A stretch of 9,940 nucleotides of DNA. Source: an uncultured Flammeovirgaceae bacterium. Its GTDB lineage: Bacteria; Bacteroidota; Bacteroidia; Cytophagales; Cyclobacteriaceae. Of this stretch, positions 1-7,504 are shown in pieces. The DNA lies in contig CAMLLI010000081.1 of the NCBI GenBank assembly GCA_946480685.1, forward strand, positions 1-9,940, given 5' to 3'. Under the pieces are notes generated by a model. The model was not told the DNA's origin and ran no database searches. It worked only from the letters and a program-made list of their open reading frames with translations. Made by a program: the position numbers and the translations under genes. The first letter of the stretch is position 1, and the number at the start of each line of letters is the position of its first letter.

Positions 1-198
1 AAAGAAGCCCGTAATTACCTTGCTAAAGAAGGTTCGTCCTATGCGCGTGCCGTAGCCGTTGTAGTCGATAGTCCTATGTCAAAGATCATTGGTAATATTT
101 ACCTTGGTCTGAACAAGCCCATAACGCCCAGCCGTTTGTTTACAGACCAGAAGGACGCCATAGAGTATTTAAAGCAATTTGTAACACAACCTATATAG
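1..198 (+). CDS. C-terminal part of a small STAS/SpoIIAA-like protein (5' end outside window)
   Basis: Frame 1 is open from the window edge to TAG at 196-198 and gives 65 residues, starting KEARNYLAKEG and ending YLKQFVTQPI. The pattern 'YLAKEG...A.AV.VDSP.SKIIGN.YLGLNKP..P.RLFTD...AIEYLKQF' resembles the C-terminal half of small (about 120-130 residue) Bacteroidota proteins of the STAS/SpoIIAA-like fold, often annotated as STAS/SEC14-domain or DUF proteins; this is from memory. Such proteins have no known catalytic activity and are presumed to act in protein-protein regulation. The start lies upstream of the window, so the full length is unknown. The gene converges on the REC-PAS-kinase gene with a 2-bp gap between stop codons, leaving no room for a dedicated terminator. 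A role with the neighbouring kinases is conceivable but unproven. That the frame is coding is fairly sure; the family name is moderate. Confidence 0.6.
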   Translation, partial: KEARNYLAKEGSSYARAVAVVVDSPMSKIIGNIYLGLNKPITPSRLFTDQKDAIEYLKQFVTQPI

Positions 199-200
199 CT

Positions 201-2111
201 TTACCATTGCGAAGCAGCCGGGTTTTTATCGGGTAACGAAAAATAGAAACAAGCTCCTTTATTTACTTCGCCTTCTGCCCATACGTTGCCACCGTGTTTG
301 GATATGATACGTTTGATGATGGCGAGTCCTATACCGGTACCTTCGAATTCGCGTACGCTGTGCAGTCGTTGAAAGACACCAAAGAGTTTGTCAACGTACC
401 GCATGTCAAATCCAACACCATTGTCTTTTACAAAATATATAGTTTCATGATCGTTTCGTGTAGAGCCGATCTCGATTTCCGGAGTTTCGGTTTTACCGGA
501 ATACTTGATCGCGTTGGAGATAAGGTTTATCCATACCTGCGTGAGTAACGCATGATCGCCATAGCTCGGATGCAAGGCGCCCAGCCGTATCGTTGCCTGA
601 TGGGTAGTGTTGTGATTAATATCTGCAATAACGCGCTCTACCAGTTGCACCATGTTCACAGCGAGTTTCGGAACTTCCTTCCGGCCCAGTCTCGAAAAGT
701 CCAGCAAGTCGTCAATCAACTGTCCCATTTTCTTTACATTCTTTTGAATGGTATTGAAAATAGTTTTCGCTTCATCATCCAGGTTCTGAATATAGCTTTC
801 CTCCAGTATATTGGTATAGCCGCTCACTGCGCGTAACGGAGCACGAAGGTCGTGTGAAACGGAATATGAGAATGATTCCAGTTCCTGGTTGGCGGCTTCG
901 AGCTGTACTATATTATTCTGAAGTCGTATGGTAAGTTGGCGTATCTGCTCACCGGTAAGTTTTTCATTGGTGATGTCGCGTTCCGTTATAGCAATGGAAA
1001 CTTCACCACTGGTAGTATCAACAATAGGAGAGGACGAAAGAAGAACGTCCAGTAGAGATTTTGATTTGGTGATGCGTTTAGTCTCGCGCGATTCTATTTT
1101 TTCTCCGCTCAATACATAGTGCATCAGTTCTTGTGCTTCCGGCTGCAGATCGGCCGGTACCAGTTCCCAAATTTTCAGAGTGAGAGCTTCTTCCTCGGAG
1201 TAACCATACATCTGCTGCGCGCCTTCATTCCACGAAAGTATATCTCCGTTGCTGTTGTGTATATAGGTGGCATCACGCGATTGCTTCACGATCGTTGCCA
1301 GGTGGTTTCGTATTTTCTCCGATTCCTTTATAGCGGTAATGTTGCGTGCATTGAAAAACCATTTACCTTTTTTGTTTACAACATTCCATTGCAGCCACAC
1401 AGGCTTTTGTGTTTTGCTATAGGACTTTGTCTCGAACAGAATACGTTCATCATGTTGCGTCTGCAGTTGTTGTAACCTGCGCTGGTCTTCTTCCGACACG
1501 AGAGTAAGCAGTGATCTGCCGTGCAGTTCGTCCGGAGTATATTCCAGCAGGTTGGTGAAGGCGTGATTTACTTCTTCAATGTTAAACGTAGTAGCATCCA
1601 TTATACCGATGATGTCTACACAGTTGTTGATAAGCAGTGCAGACTTTTCGAGGATGTTGTTCTTTTCAATGAGTTCTTTCTTTTGCAGATATAGCGTTAG
1701 CAGCACATCTACTTTGGCGCGGGTAACAGCGCGGTCCAATGGTTTATACAGGTAATCGACAGCACCTTCTTCAAGACCTTTGATCATAAAGTTGTTGCCT
1801 TTCTTTTCTGCCGAAGCAAAGATGATCGGTATATCACGCGTCTGCTTTTTAGACTTCAGAATGTTGGCTACTTCAAAACCATCCATGCCGGGCATCTGTA
1901 CATCGAGTATAATAAGATCGATTTCGTGTTGCAAAGCTATCTTCAGTGCTTCATTACCGGTATTGGCTTTAAAGAATACTCTTCCTTCTTTCGTCAGCAA
2001 CTCCTCCATTACCAGTATATTTTCCGGACGGTCGTCTACCAGAAGAATTGCAGCTGTTCGATTTGTAAGCGCCTCCATAGGGAACCAGTTTTTATATTGC
2101 ACGTTATGCAT
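201..2111 (-). CDS. Soluble REC-PAS-PAS-histidine kinase
   Basis: This is a cytoplasmic sensor kinase with an N-terminal receiver domain and no membrane segment. Numbering is from the ATG at 2111 (636 residues). The receiver spans about 20-135, with acidic pair D26/D27, phospho-acceptor D70 in ILDVQMPGMDG and K123 in YKPLD. PAS domains lie at about 155-263 and 270-383. HisKA is at about 410-475, with H420 in SHDLRAPLR. HATPase is at about 520-627, with N-box N533, the DNGVG box from D563 and GTGIG at 591-595. All catalytic residues are present. The REC plus C-terminal kinase layout suggests it takes phosphate from a partner, most simply the large hybrid kinase at the head of the same operon, and then signals onward; that link is inferred. 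The start is uncertain: GTG 2126, ATG 2117, ATG 2111 and ATG 2078 are all in frame. I chose 2111 because ATGCATAA overlaps the cheR stop by 8 nt, which fits translational coupling. The next best choice is 2078, which begins eight codons before the first receiver strand. Confidence 0.93.
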   Translation of the reverse strand: MHNVQYKNWFPMEALTNRTAAILLVDDRPENILVMEELLTKEGRVFFKANTGNEALKIALQHEIDLIILDVQMPGMDGFEVANILKSKKQTRDIPIIFASAEKKGNNFMIKGLEEGAVDYLYKPLDRAVTRAKVDVLLTLYLQKKELIEKNNILEKSALLINNCVDIIGIMDATTFNIEEVNHAFTNLLEYTPDELHGRSLLTLVSEEDQRRLQQLQTQHDERILFETKSYSKTQKPVWLQWNVVNKKGKWFFNARNITAIKESEKIRNHLATIVKQSRDATYIHNSNGDILSWNEGAQQMYGYSEEEALTLKIWELVPADLQPEAQELMHYVLSGEKIESRETKRITKSKSLLDVLLSSSPIVDTTSGEVSIAITERDITNEKLTGEQIRQLTIRLQNNIVQLEAANQELESFSYSVSHDLRAPLRAVSGYTNILEESYIQNLDDEAKTIFNTIQKNVKKMGQLIDDLLDFSRLGRKEVPKLAVNMVQLVERVIADINHNTTHQATIRLGALHPSYGDHALLTQVWINLISNAIKYSGKTETPEIEIGSTRNDHETIYFVKDNGVGFDMRYVDKLFGVFQRLHSVREFEGTGIGLAIIKRIISKHGGNVWAEGEVNKGACFYFSLPDKNPAASQW

Positions 2112-2940
2112 GGCCATTGCTGGCACACTCTTCTTTCATGTATAAATTTTCTTTCTCGTCTATCTCCTTAAAGTATTCCTTTTTGTCGGTAAATAAAAGA
2201 GTTTCTCTACTACCTAACCCCAGGAACCCTGCGTTGCTCAACGATTGATAGAACAGGTCGATTACACGGTTCTGCAAGTGCTGATTGAAATAGATAAGCA
2301 CGTTGCGGCAAAGTATAAATTGAAATTCACCAAAGGTCTGATCAACGGCCAGGTTATGCGGTGCGAATACAATATTGTGCCGCAGCGATTTATCAAACAT
2401 GCTGAAATTATACTTTGTTGTATAGTACTCTGAAAAGCAACGCTCGCCACCGGATGTTATATAGTTAGCGGTATATAGTTTCATATTTGCTACGGGGTAA
2501 ATAGCCTCGCGGGCTATCTTGAGCGATTGCTGGTTGATATCAGTAGCGTAGATGATGGTGCGGTCCAGTAAATTATTTTCTTTCAGCAGAATGGCAACGG
2601 AGTATGCTTCTTCTCCGGTGGCACATCCGGCAATCCAGATCTTGATGGTTGAATATACGGTAAGCGCATGCATGATCTTTGTGCGCAACGCGTAGTAGAA
2701 AGACGGGTCACGAAACATTTCCGTAACCGTAATGGAAAGATGCTGTATAAATTTTTCGAATATATATTCATCTTCCCGGATCATGCAGCCGAGCGTATCG
2801 AACGAATCTATTTTCTGATGATCCATGAACGATATACTTCTCCGCATCAGCGAAGCTTCCTGGTAGTTGGTGAAGTCGTATCCATAATGCGAATGGATGG
2901 ACTGGAGAAATTTTCTGAATTCGTCTGAACTTGCGCGCAT
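2104..2940 (-). CDS. cheR: CheR-type protein-glutamate O-methyltransferase
   Basis: This is an S-adenosylmethionine-dependent methyltransferase of the CheR family, which forms glutamyl methyl esters on coiled-coil receptors. At 278 residues it has the usual CheR length. The N-terminal helical domain covers about 1-65. SITVTEMFRDP (69-79) matches the conserved T-x-F-R-[DE] segment. The SAM-binding glycine motif is AGCATGEEAYS (104-114), D134 in YATDIN is the probable ribose-binding acid, and CRNVLIYF (211-218) is the late signature with N213. ATG at 2940 is preceded by AGG at a reasonable distance and lies 9 bp after the hybrid-kinase stop, so it is the middle gene of a three-gene operon. It stands alone, without a fused CheB or TPR domain, and no cheB, cheD, cheA, cheW or classical chemoreceptor gene is in the window. 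The family assignment is secure. The substrate is unknown; candidates are the acidic coiled coils of the adjacent kinase and of the divergent GAF protein. Confidence 0.95.
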   Translation of the reverse strand: MRASSDEFRKFLQSIHSHYGYDFTNYQEASLMRRSISFMDHQKIDSFDTLGCMIREDEYIFEKFIQHLSITVTEMFRDPSFYYALRTKIMHALTVYSTIKIWIAGCATGEEAYSVAILLKENNLLDRTIIYATDINQQSLKIAREAIYPVANMKLYTANYITSGGERCFSEYYTTKYNFSMFDKSLRHNIVFAPHNLAVDQTFGEFQFILCRNVLIYFNQHLQNRVIDLFYQSLSNAGFLGLGSRETLLFTDKKEYFKEIDEKENLYMKEECASNGHA

Positions 2941-2949
2941 AGTACCTGA

Positions 2950-5900
2950 TTATGATTTATATAACCACACACGCATCAGCGAAAGCAACTGCCGTGTGTT
3001 TACAGGTTTTGTAACGTAGTCTGACATACCCGCTGCCAGACATTTCTCACGATCGCCTTTCATCGCTTTCGCGGTTAAGGCGATGATGGGAAGCCGGGTA
3101 TATTTACCCGACTTGCGAATCGTGATCGTAGCTTCATAACCATCCATCTCCGGCATCATCACATCCATCAGGATGATATCGATGGATGGATTGGCATTCA
3201 ATACTTCGATTGCCTCTCTTCCGTTTTCGGCTGTGAGACAAGTCAGTCCTTCGTCTTCCAGCACGTTGGTAAGCGAGTATATATTTCGCATATCATCATC
3301 TACAATCAATACAGTTTTCCCTTCGAGCACGGCATCCGACCGGTGCAGCTTGCGGATTATATTCTGCTTTTCCTGTGGCAGATTTGCTTCTACCCGATGG
3401 AGGAACAACGTTGTCTCATCGAGCAGACGTTCGTACGAGTACGCTGTTTTTAATACTACGGTGTTGGCAAGCCGCGTCAGTTTTTTATTTTCTTCTTCGG
3501 TGAGATCCTGCGCAGCATATACAATCACCGGTATAGCATTGAGTTGTTCGTTGGCTTTTATTTTCTCAAGCAAGGTAAAGCAAGATGTGTCGGGTAAACC
3601 CAGGTCTACAATAACACAGTCCACTGCATTTTCAGTCATCAGGTCATACGCCTGTGTACACGAGTAGGCAGGTATACAGTGTACATCACCGTTGCCGATC
3701 ATATCGCGCATAGCCTGGTTGTCCATCTCATTATTCTCTACAATCAGCAGCCGTTTATATTTCCGATTGGCAAAGTCTTCGAGTTTATCGAACACGTGTT
3801 GCAGATCTTCTTTGCGGATTGGTTTCTTGATGAAGTCAAAGGCACCAAGTTTCATCGCTTCACGTTTCATGCTATAGCCGGAGATGATCTGGATCGGAAT
3901 ATGACGTTGTTCCGGATCACTCTTCAATTGGCGTATCACTTCCGTGCCATCCATATCCGGAAGTTTCATGTCCAGTAATATAGCATCGGGTTTATAGGCA
4001 TGTGTATAGTGCAGCGCTGTGGTGCCGTGATGCGAGATGATGCCTTTATAATCTCGTTCTCTTACAAAAGCAAGCAGTACCTGTGCAAATTCTTTATCGT
4101 CTTCAATGATCAGTACTCTGCGACTATTCTCAGTCAGGGTATAGCGATCGTCATCCGGTATATCTTCCTGGTCGGGGAGTCGCTTGTCAATCTTGGGCAG
4201 TTCCGGTATATAGTCTGGTATACGTGGCTTTGCTTCAATCGTGGTTGCGTGTGCAGCGGTTGATCCCTGTTTTCCGCCGGTATAAATTAGTGGCAGATAG
4301 AGTGTAAAGGTACTGCCTTTACCTTCTTCACTTTCCAGATGGATTTCTCCTCCAAGCAGACCGGATAGTTCACGGCATATTGACAAGCCGAGACCTGTGC
4401 CGCCATATTTACGTTTATCCGTGCTGTCTACCTGGCGAAACGCTTCGAAGATCATTTCCTGTTTATCTTTCTGAATGCCAATGCCCGTATCCGAAACTGA
4501 GAATGCTACAACGTCGGCAATTTTATCCCAAGGTATATTTTGTAACCTGACGTTGGCGGCAGGCGGATGTATACTGAGTTTTACTTCACCACCGGCCGGT
4601 GTAAACTTGAATGCATTGGACAGTAAATTTCGCAGGATCTGCACCACACGCTGCTTATCACTCTCGACAACTTTATTATAGCCTGGAAGAACTTCAATTT
4701 TGAAATTGATAGATTTACTCTTGGCTACCTGCGAGAACATCATGGTAAGATCATTATTCACTTCCACGAATGTGAACTTATCAATATCGATATCCATCTT
4801 GCCGGCTTCCACTTTGGAAAGATCGAGTATATCGTTGATGAGCGTGAGCAGTTCATTACCGGAGTTATAGATAACATTGGCGTACTTCAGTTCTTTTTCA
4901 GTAAGCGAGTTGTTCTTGTTTTCCAGCAACAACTGTGTGAGTATAAGTATACTGTTGAGCGGTGTGCGCAACTCATGCGACATGTTGGCGAGGAACTCCG
5001 ATTTATACTTACTCAGCGATTCAAACTCCTGGGCCTTTGATTCTATTTCGGTTTTCGCTTTTTCAAGTTGTTGCTTTTCATTCTCAAGCAGGTTCGCTTT
5101 TTCTTCCAGCAGTGCGTTGGACTCCTGCAGTTCTTCCTGCTGTACTTTGAGTTCTGCTTCTGATTTTTCGATCGATTCAAGTTTCTCCAGCAACTCATCG
5201 TTGAACTGGCGCAGCTCTTCCTGTTGTGATTCCAGTTCTTCCGCCTGATGTTGTGTTTCTTCCAACAGTTCTTTGAGACGTACGCGCGATTGCGAAGAGT
5301 TGAATGCAATGGCTATGGAATTGCCGATCATTTGCAGATACTCCAGATCCAGCGGAGTAAAGGCATGGGTGGAGGCGATCTCGATCACACCTTTCACTTT
5401 GCCAATATAGAAAAATGGATATACGAGTATATTTACCGGTATACTTTCTCCGATGGATGAAGTGATTTTTATATAGTCATCCGGCACATCGTCCACCAGT
5501 ATATATTTCTTGCTTTGCGCTGCTTGTCCTACCAGCGATTGTCCAACGGCAAAAGATTCGCGTATGGCAGCATTCTCAAGTGCATAGCTGCCGGTGAGGT
5601 AAAGTTGTCCGTTCTCCAACAGATATAGGGCGCCTACCTGGGCCTTGAGGTATGCAGCAACATGTCCGATGATGTCGGTGGCGAGACTGCGCACGTCTTT
5701 TTCTTCACGGAGTATAGCATTCAGTTCATGATTGCCGGCCAGCAACCAGGCTCTTGTTTCTTTTTCCTGCGACAACCGAAGCAGGTTTGTTTTCATGTTA
5801 AGCAGTGCTTTGCCCAGTGCATCCTGGTCACTGCGCACGGATACATCGGTTTGGTAGTTGCCCTCGCCAATGGATTCTGCTAATTGGACATACCCTTTAA

Positions 5901-6981
5901 ACACAGTGATCATGTGGTTGAACGAGTGTGCAAGCTGTCCCATTTCATCTTTGGAAGATATATCCAGTGTGAAATTTATATCACCGTTGGTAATGCGCTC
6001 TGTAGCTTCCTTCATCCGGTTAACAGAGTTCGCTATTTCTTTTATAGACAGAATTGAAATGATGATGAGTACAATAATGACAATGCCGGAGAGAAGTATA
6101 TTACGAAAGTACGCAGCATCTATATCTTTTGCTTCTGCTTGTATACTGGCTCGCATCATGTCGAACGCCCGCAGGTCGCAGGCGTGCAGGGCATCGATCG
6201 CAGCTGTTGTCTGTTGCATCCATTCTTCCGGTGTCGCGGTAGAAAGCGTGCGACCTTGTATAAAAGCAGAATCTATCGTGGCCTGCATGTTGTGTACCGC
6301 GGGGTTTTTGCTATACGTGTTATCGTAGTATTCCAGTAGCCCGGGCGTTGTGTAGTTTCTGAACTTGTGCAGGTTGATATCGAACTTGCCTTTGTTGGCT
6401 GCAAACATTCCATACTCATGCTGTTGAAAGCCCCGGTGATGTATAGCGCGGTATAGATCGCTGCGCATCACGGACAGAAATTCCTGCGCATATAGCAGGA
6501 ACAGTACGCACTCCTGCTGATTTTTTATTTCCATGTTGGAAGCGTGCCGCCACACTTCACTGATCTCGTTGAGCAGTGCCAACGTGAACTTGTCCTTGCC
6601 GGCTGTTTGTAACGGATCTCTGCGTTTTATAGCGTTGAGCAATGAATCGATGCGTGTGTTGGTTGCCCCGGTGCGAAAGAAGAATTGTTCCAGGCCTGCC
6701 AGCGACTGGTTGGTTTGTTCCTGCAGCCGAAGGATCTCGGTTTTATTTCCGTGCGGTGTGGCAGCCAGCACAGTAGCAAAGCTCTGTTCGTTCTGTACGT
6801 GATGTATGAGACTGGCAATCTTTTCGATAGCTTCCAGGTCTTGCCGGGTTTGTGCATTAATTTCCTGGTGTGTCCATTGGATAGCGATTGTCTTCTGAAG
6901 GAAATAGAGTACGACAGAAAAAGGAAGTATAGCTAACAGAATTAATTTATTGCGAACGGAAAGGTTACTGAGAAATTTCAT
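2950..6981 (-). CDS. Membrane hybrid histidine kinase, NIT-HAMP-HAMP-GAF-HisKA-HATPase-REC-REC-REC
   Basis: This 1343-residue sensor kinase is first in its operon. TM1 is at about 11-33 and TM2 at about 293-313. The region between them fits a NIT-type helical sensor (IASLIHHVQNEQSFATVL near 55-72; a second helical half near 160-240); NIT domains are linked to nitrate/nitrite sensing in some proteins, but the ligand here is unknown. HAMP is at about 314-365, followed by a second HAMP-like unit (364-406), a GAF domain (about 415-562) and a long acidic coiled coil (563-655). HisKA carries H669 in NMSHELRTPLN. HATPase has N789, D831-TGIG and GGTGLGL at 860-866. REC1 has E960/D961, D1004 and K1053. 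REC2 has E1082, D1126 and K1178, but Asn at 1083 and no Ser/Thr at the usual switch position. REC3 has D1228/D1229, D1273 and K1325. No Hpt domain is present, so phosphate must go by the receivers to another protein. The start at 6981 directly precedes TM1, and no Shine-Dalgarno sequence is seen. Its GAF and coiled coil resemble those of the divergent gene at 7505. Confidence 0.95.
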   Translation of the reverse strand: MKFLSNLSVRNKLILLAILPFSVVLYFLQKTIAIQWTHQEINAQTRQDLEAIEKIASLIHHVQNEQSFATVLAATPHGNKTEILRLQEQTNQSLAGLEQFFFRTGATNTRIDSLLNAIKRRDPLQTAGKDKFTLALLNEISEVWRHASNMEIKNQQECVLFLLYAQEFLSVMRSDLYRAIHHRGFQQHEYGMFAANKGKFDINLHKFRNYTTPGLLEYYDNTYSKNPAVHNMQATIDSAFIQGRTLSTATPEEWMQQTTAAIDALHACDLRAFDMMRASIQAEAKDIDAAYFRNILLSGIVIIVLIIISILSIKEIANSVNRMKEATERITNGDINFTLDISSKDEMGQLAHSFNHMITVFKGYVQLAESIGEGNYQTDVSVRSDQDALGKALLNMKTNLLRLSQEKETRAWLLAGNHELNAILREEKDVRSLATDIIGHVAAYLKAQVGALYLLENGQLYLTGSYALENAAIRESFAVGQSLVGQAAQSKKYILVDDVPDDYIKITSSIGESIPVNILVYPFFYIGKVKGVIEIASTHAFTPLDLEYLQMIGNSIAIAFNSSQSRVRLKELLEETQHQAEELESQQEELRQFNDELLEKLESIEKSEAELKVQQEELQESNALLEEKANLLENEKQQLEKAKTEIESKAQEFESLSKYKSEFLANMSHELRTPLNSILILTQLLLENKNNSLTEKELKYANVIYNSGNELLTLINDILDLSKVEAGKMDIDIDKFTFVEVNNDLTMMFSQVAKSKSINFKIEVLPGYNKVVESDKQRVVQILRNLLSNAFKFTPAGGEVKLSIHPPAANVRLQNIPWDKIADVVAFSVSDTGIGIQKDKQEMIFEAFRQVDSTDKRKYGGTGLGLSICRELSGLLGGEIHLESEEGKGSTFTLYLPLIYTGGKQGSTAAHATTIEAKPRIPDYIPELPKIDKRLPDQEDIPDDDRYTLTENSRRVLIIEDDKEFAQVLLAFVRERDYKGIISHHGTTALHYTHAYKPDAILLDMKLPDMDGTEVIRQLKSDPEQRHIPIQIISGYSMKREAMKLGAFDFIKKPIRKEDLQHVFDKLEDFANRKYKRLLIVENNEMDNQAMRDMIGNGDVHCIPAYSCTQAYDLMTENAVDCVIVDLGLPDTSCFTLLEKIKANEQLNAIPVIVYAAQDLTEEENKKLTRLANTVVLKTAYSYERLLDETTLFLHRVEANLPQEKQNIIRKLHRSDAVLEGKTVLIVDDDMRNIYSLTNVLEDEGLTCLTAENGREAIEVLNANPSIDIILMDVMMPEMDGYEATITIRKSGKYTRLPIIALTAKAMKGDREKCLAAGMSDYVTKPVNTRQLLSLMRVWLYKS

Positions 6982-7035
6982 TTGAACGGAGTTATAACTA
7001 AGCTTAAAAAATTACCCACTTTGTATTCATGAAGC

Positions 7036-7061
7036 GGTATAAGTATTTATAAACGTATACC
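7036..7061. repeat. Imperfect palindrome with GGTATA/TATACC arms
   Basis: The outer arms GGTATA (7036-7041) and TATACC (7056-7061) are perfectly complementary. Inside them, GT at 7043-7044 pairs with AC at 7053-7054. The 26-bp element lies 55-80 bp upstream of the hybrid-kinase start, in the presumed 5' leader or promoter of the operon. It could be an operator or a leader hairpin. The GTATA words are common in this genome, so chance is a real alternative. Confidence 0.35.
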
Positions 7062-7229
7062 TATATCCGGCACGGTGTGAATGTGTTCATGGTTAATCTT
7101 TACCGTTGTTGCTACATGCCCTAAACATGCTCAACAGGCAACTTTACTAAATCTAACAATCTGCCATCGAAATGAAAAGAGATATTTTCTGCATTACACC
7201 ATTACTTCGACTGATTTGTGACGAAAAAT

Positions 7230-7259
7230 CAAATTGATCGATAAATAGCTGTATCACAA
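7230..7259 (-). promoter_or_regulatory. Weak candidate Bacteroidota promoter for the kinase operon
   Basis: Read on the minus strand, TTG at 7259-7257 is followed after 19 bp by TCAATTTG at 7237-7230. This is one mismatch from the Bacteroidota -7 element TAnnTTTG, with acceptable spacing to the -33 TTG/TTTG. It would give a long leader of about 240 nt before the start at 6981. The match is weak in AT-rich DNA and other sites are possible. Confidence 0.2.
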
Positions 7260-7269
7260 TATGCTGTGA
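7254..7269. repeat. TCACA-N6-TGTGA dyad
   Basis: This is a perfect 5-bp inverted repeat with a 6-bp spacer (TCACA at 7254-7258, TGTGA at 7265-7269). It covers the -33 part of the weak minus-strand promoter candidate. The half-sites are those of a CRP site but in the opposite order, so it is not a normal CRP operator. It may be a regulator site or chance. Confidence 0.3.
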
Positions 7270-7311
7270 GTTTAAACACTAAAATGAAAGCATCCCTTTG
7301 AAAATTAAAAT

Positions 7312-7401
7312 GTGATTGACGGTTTTCATAATTATATACCCCATAAACGTTCGGTATAAATACGGAGTAGACTTTAGGTAAATAATCCATCAGTCAATCA
7401 C
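7312..7401. repeat. 9-bp inverted repeat GTGATTGAC / GTCAATCAC
   Basis: GTGATTGAC at 7312-7320 and its exact reverse complement GTCAATCAC at 7393-7401 flank 72 bp, just upstream of the promoter candidate for the GAF gene. The centre-to-centre distance is 81 bp, close to eight helical turns. That would allow two copies of a regulator to face each other across a small DNA loop. No regulator is identified. Confidence 0.45.
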
Positions 7402-7416
7402 TATTAATGCAGGGCG

Positions 7417-7444
7417 TTGAATCATGCGCTTCCTGTCATCTTTG
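7417..7444 (+). promoter_or_regulatory. Candidate Bacteroidota promoter for the GAF gene
   Basis: TTG at 7417-7419 is followed after 17 bp by CATCTTTG at 7437-7444, one mismatch from the -7 consensus TAnnTTTG. The spacing lies at the short end of the range for this phylum. Transcription would begin near 7450 and leave a leader of about 55 nt before the ATG at 7505. The position is sensible, but the match is not decisive. Confidence 0.3.
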
Positions 7445-7504
7445 TACAAAACTGCATCTATAGCAGTGTGTTAATACGGCTTAATCTACTATACCTTGGA
7501 AAAC

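Larger units (their letters stand above)
6982..7504. promoter_or_regulatory. Divergent intergenic control region
   Basis: This 523-bp AT-rich stretch separates the minus-strand kinase operon from the plus-strand GAF gene and has no convincing reading frame. It must hold both promoters. Visible structures are: an imperfect palindrome at 7036-7061; a TGAA-N4-TTCA dyad at 7078-7089 inside TGTGA-N6-TCATG, a partial CRP/FNR-like match (8 of 10 positions); TCACA-N6-TGTGA at 7254-7269; the 8-bp palindrome GTTTAAAC near 7270-7277; and a 9-bp inverted repeat with arms 7312-7320 and 7393-7401. The length is generous for two simple promoters, which suggests regulation by one or more DNA-binding proteins not encoded in the window. 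That last point is inference. Confidence 0.55.

Noticed and set aside
201..236. TTACC/GGTAA inverted repeat at the convergent junction as a terminator
   Set aside because: Only five pairs with a 26-nt loop; too weak to call a terminator.
3173..3667. Plus-strand open frame of 164 codons
   Set aside because: It lies wholly antisense to the REC2/REC3 part of the hybrid kinase, whose frame is intact with strong motifs; the product resembles nothing known.
4877..5248. Serine-rich plus-strand open frame of 123 codons
   Set aside because: It is antisense to the acidic coiled coil of the hybrid kinase; the serine richness is the mirror of GAA/GAG and CAG codons, not a real gene.
5858..6328. Plus-strand open frame of 156 codons
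   Set aside because: It is antisense to the sensor and HAMP region of the hybrid kinase; no recognisable domain.
7269..7278. GTTTAAAC palindrome as an operator
   Set aside because: An 8-bp AT-rich palindrome is expected by chance in this region; no second copy supports it.
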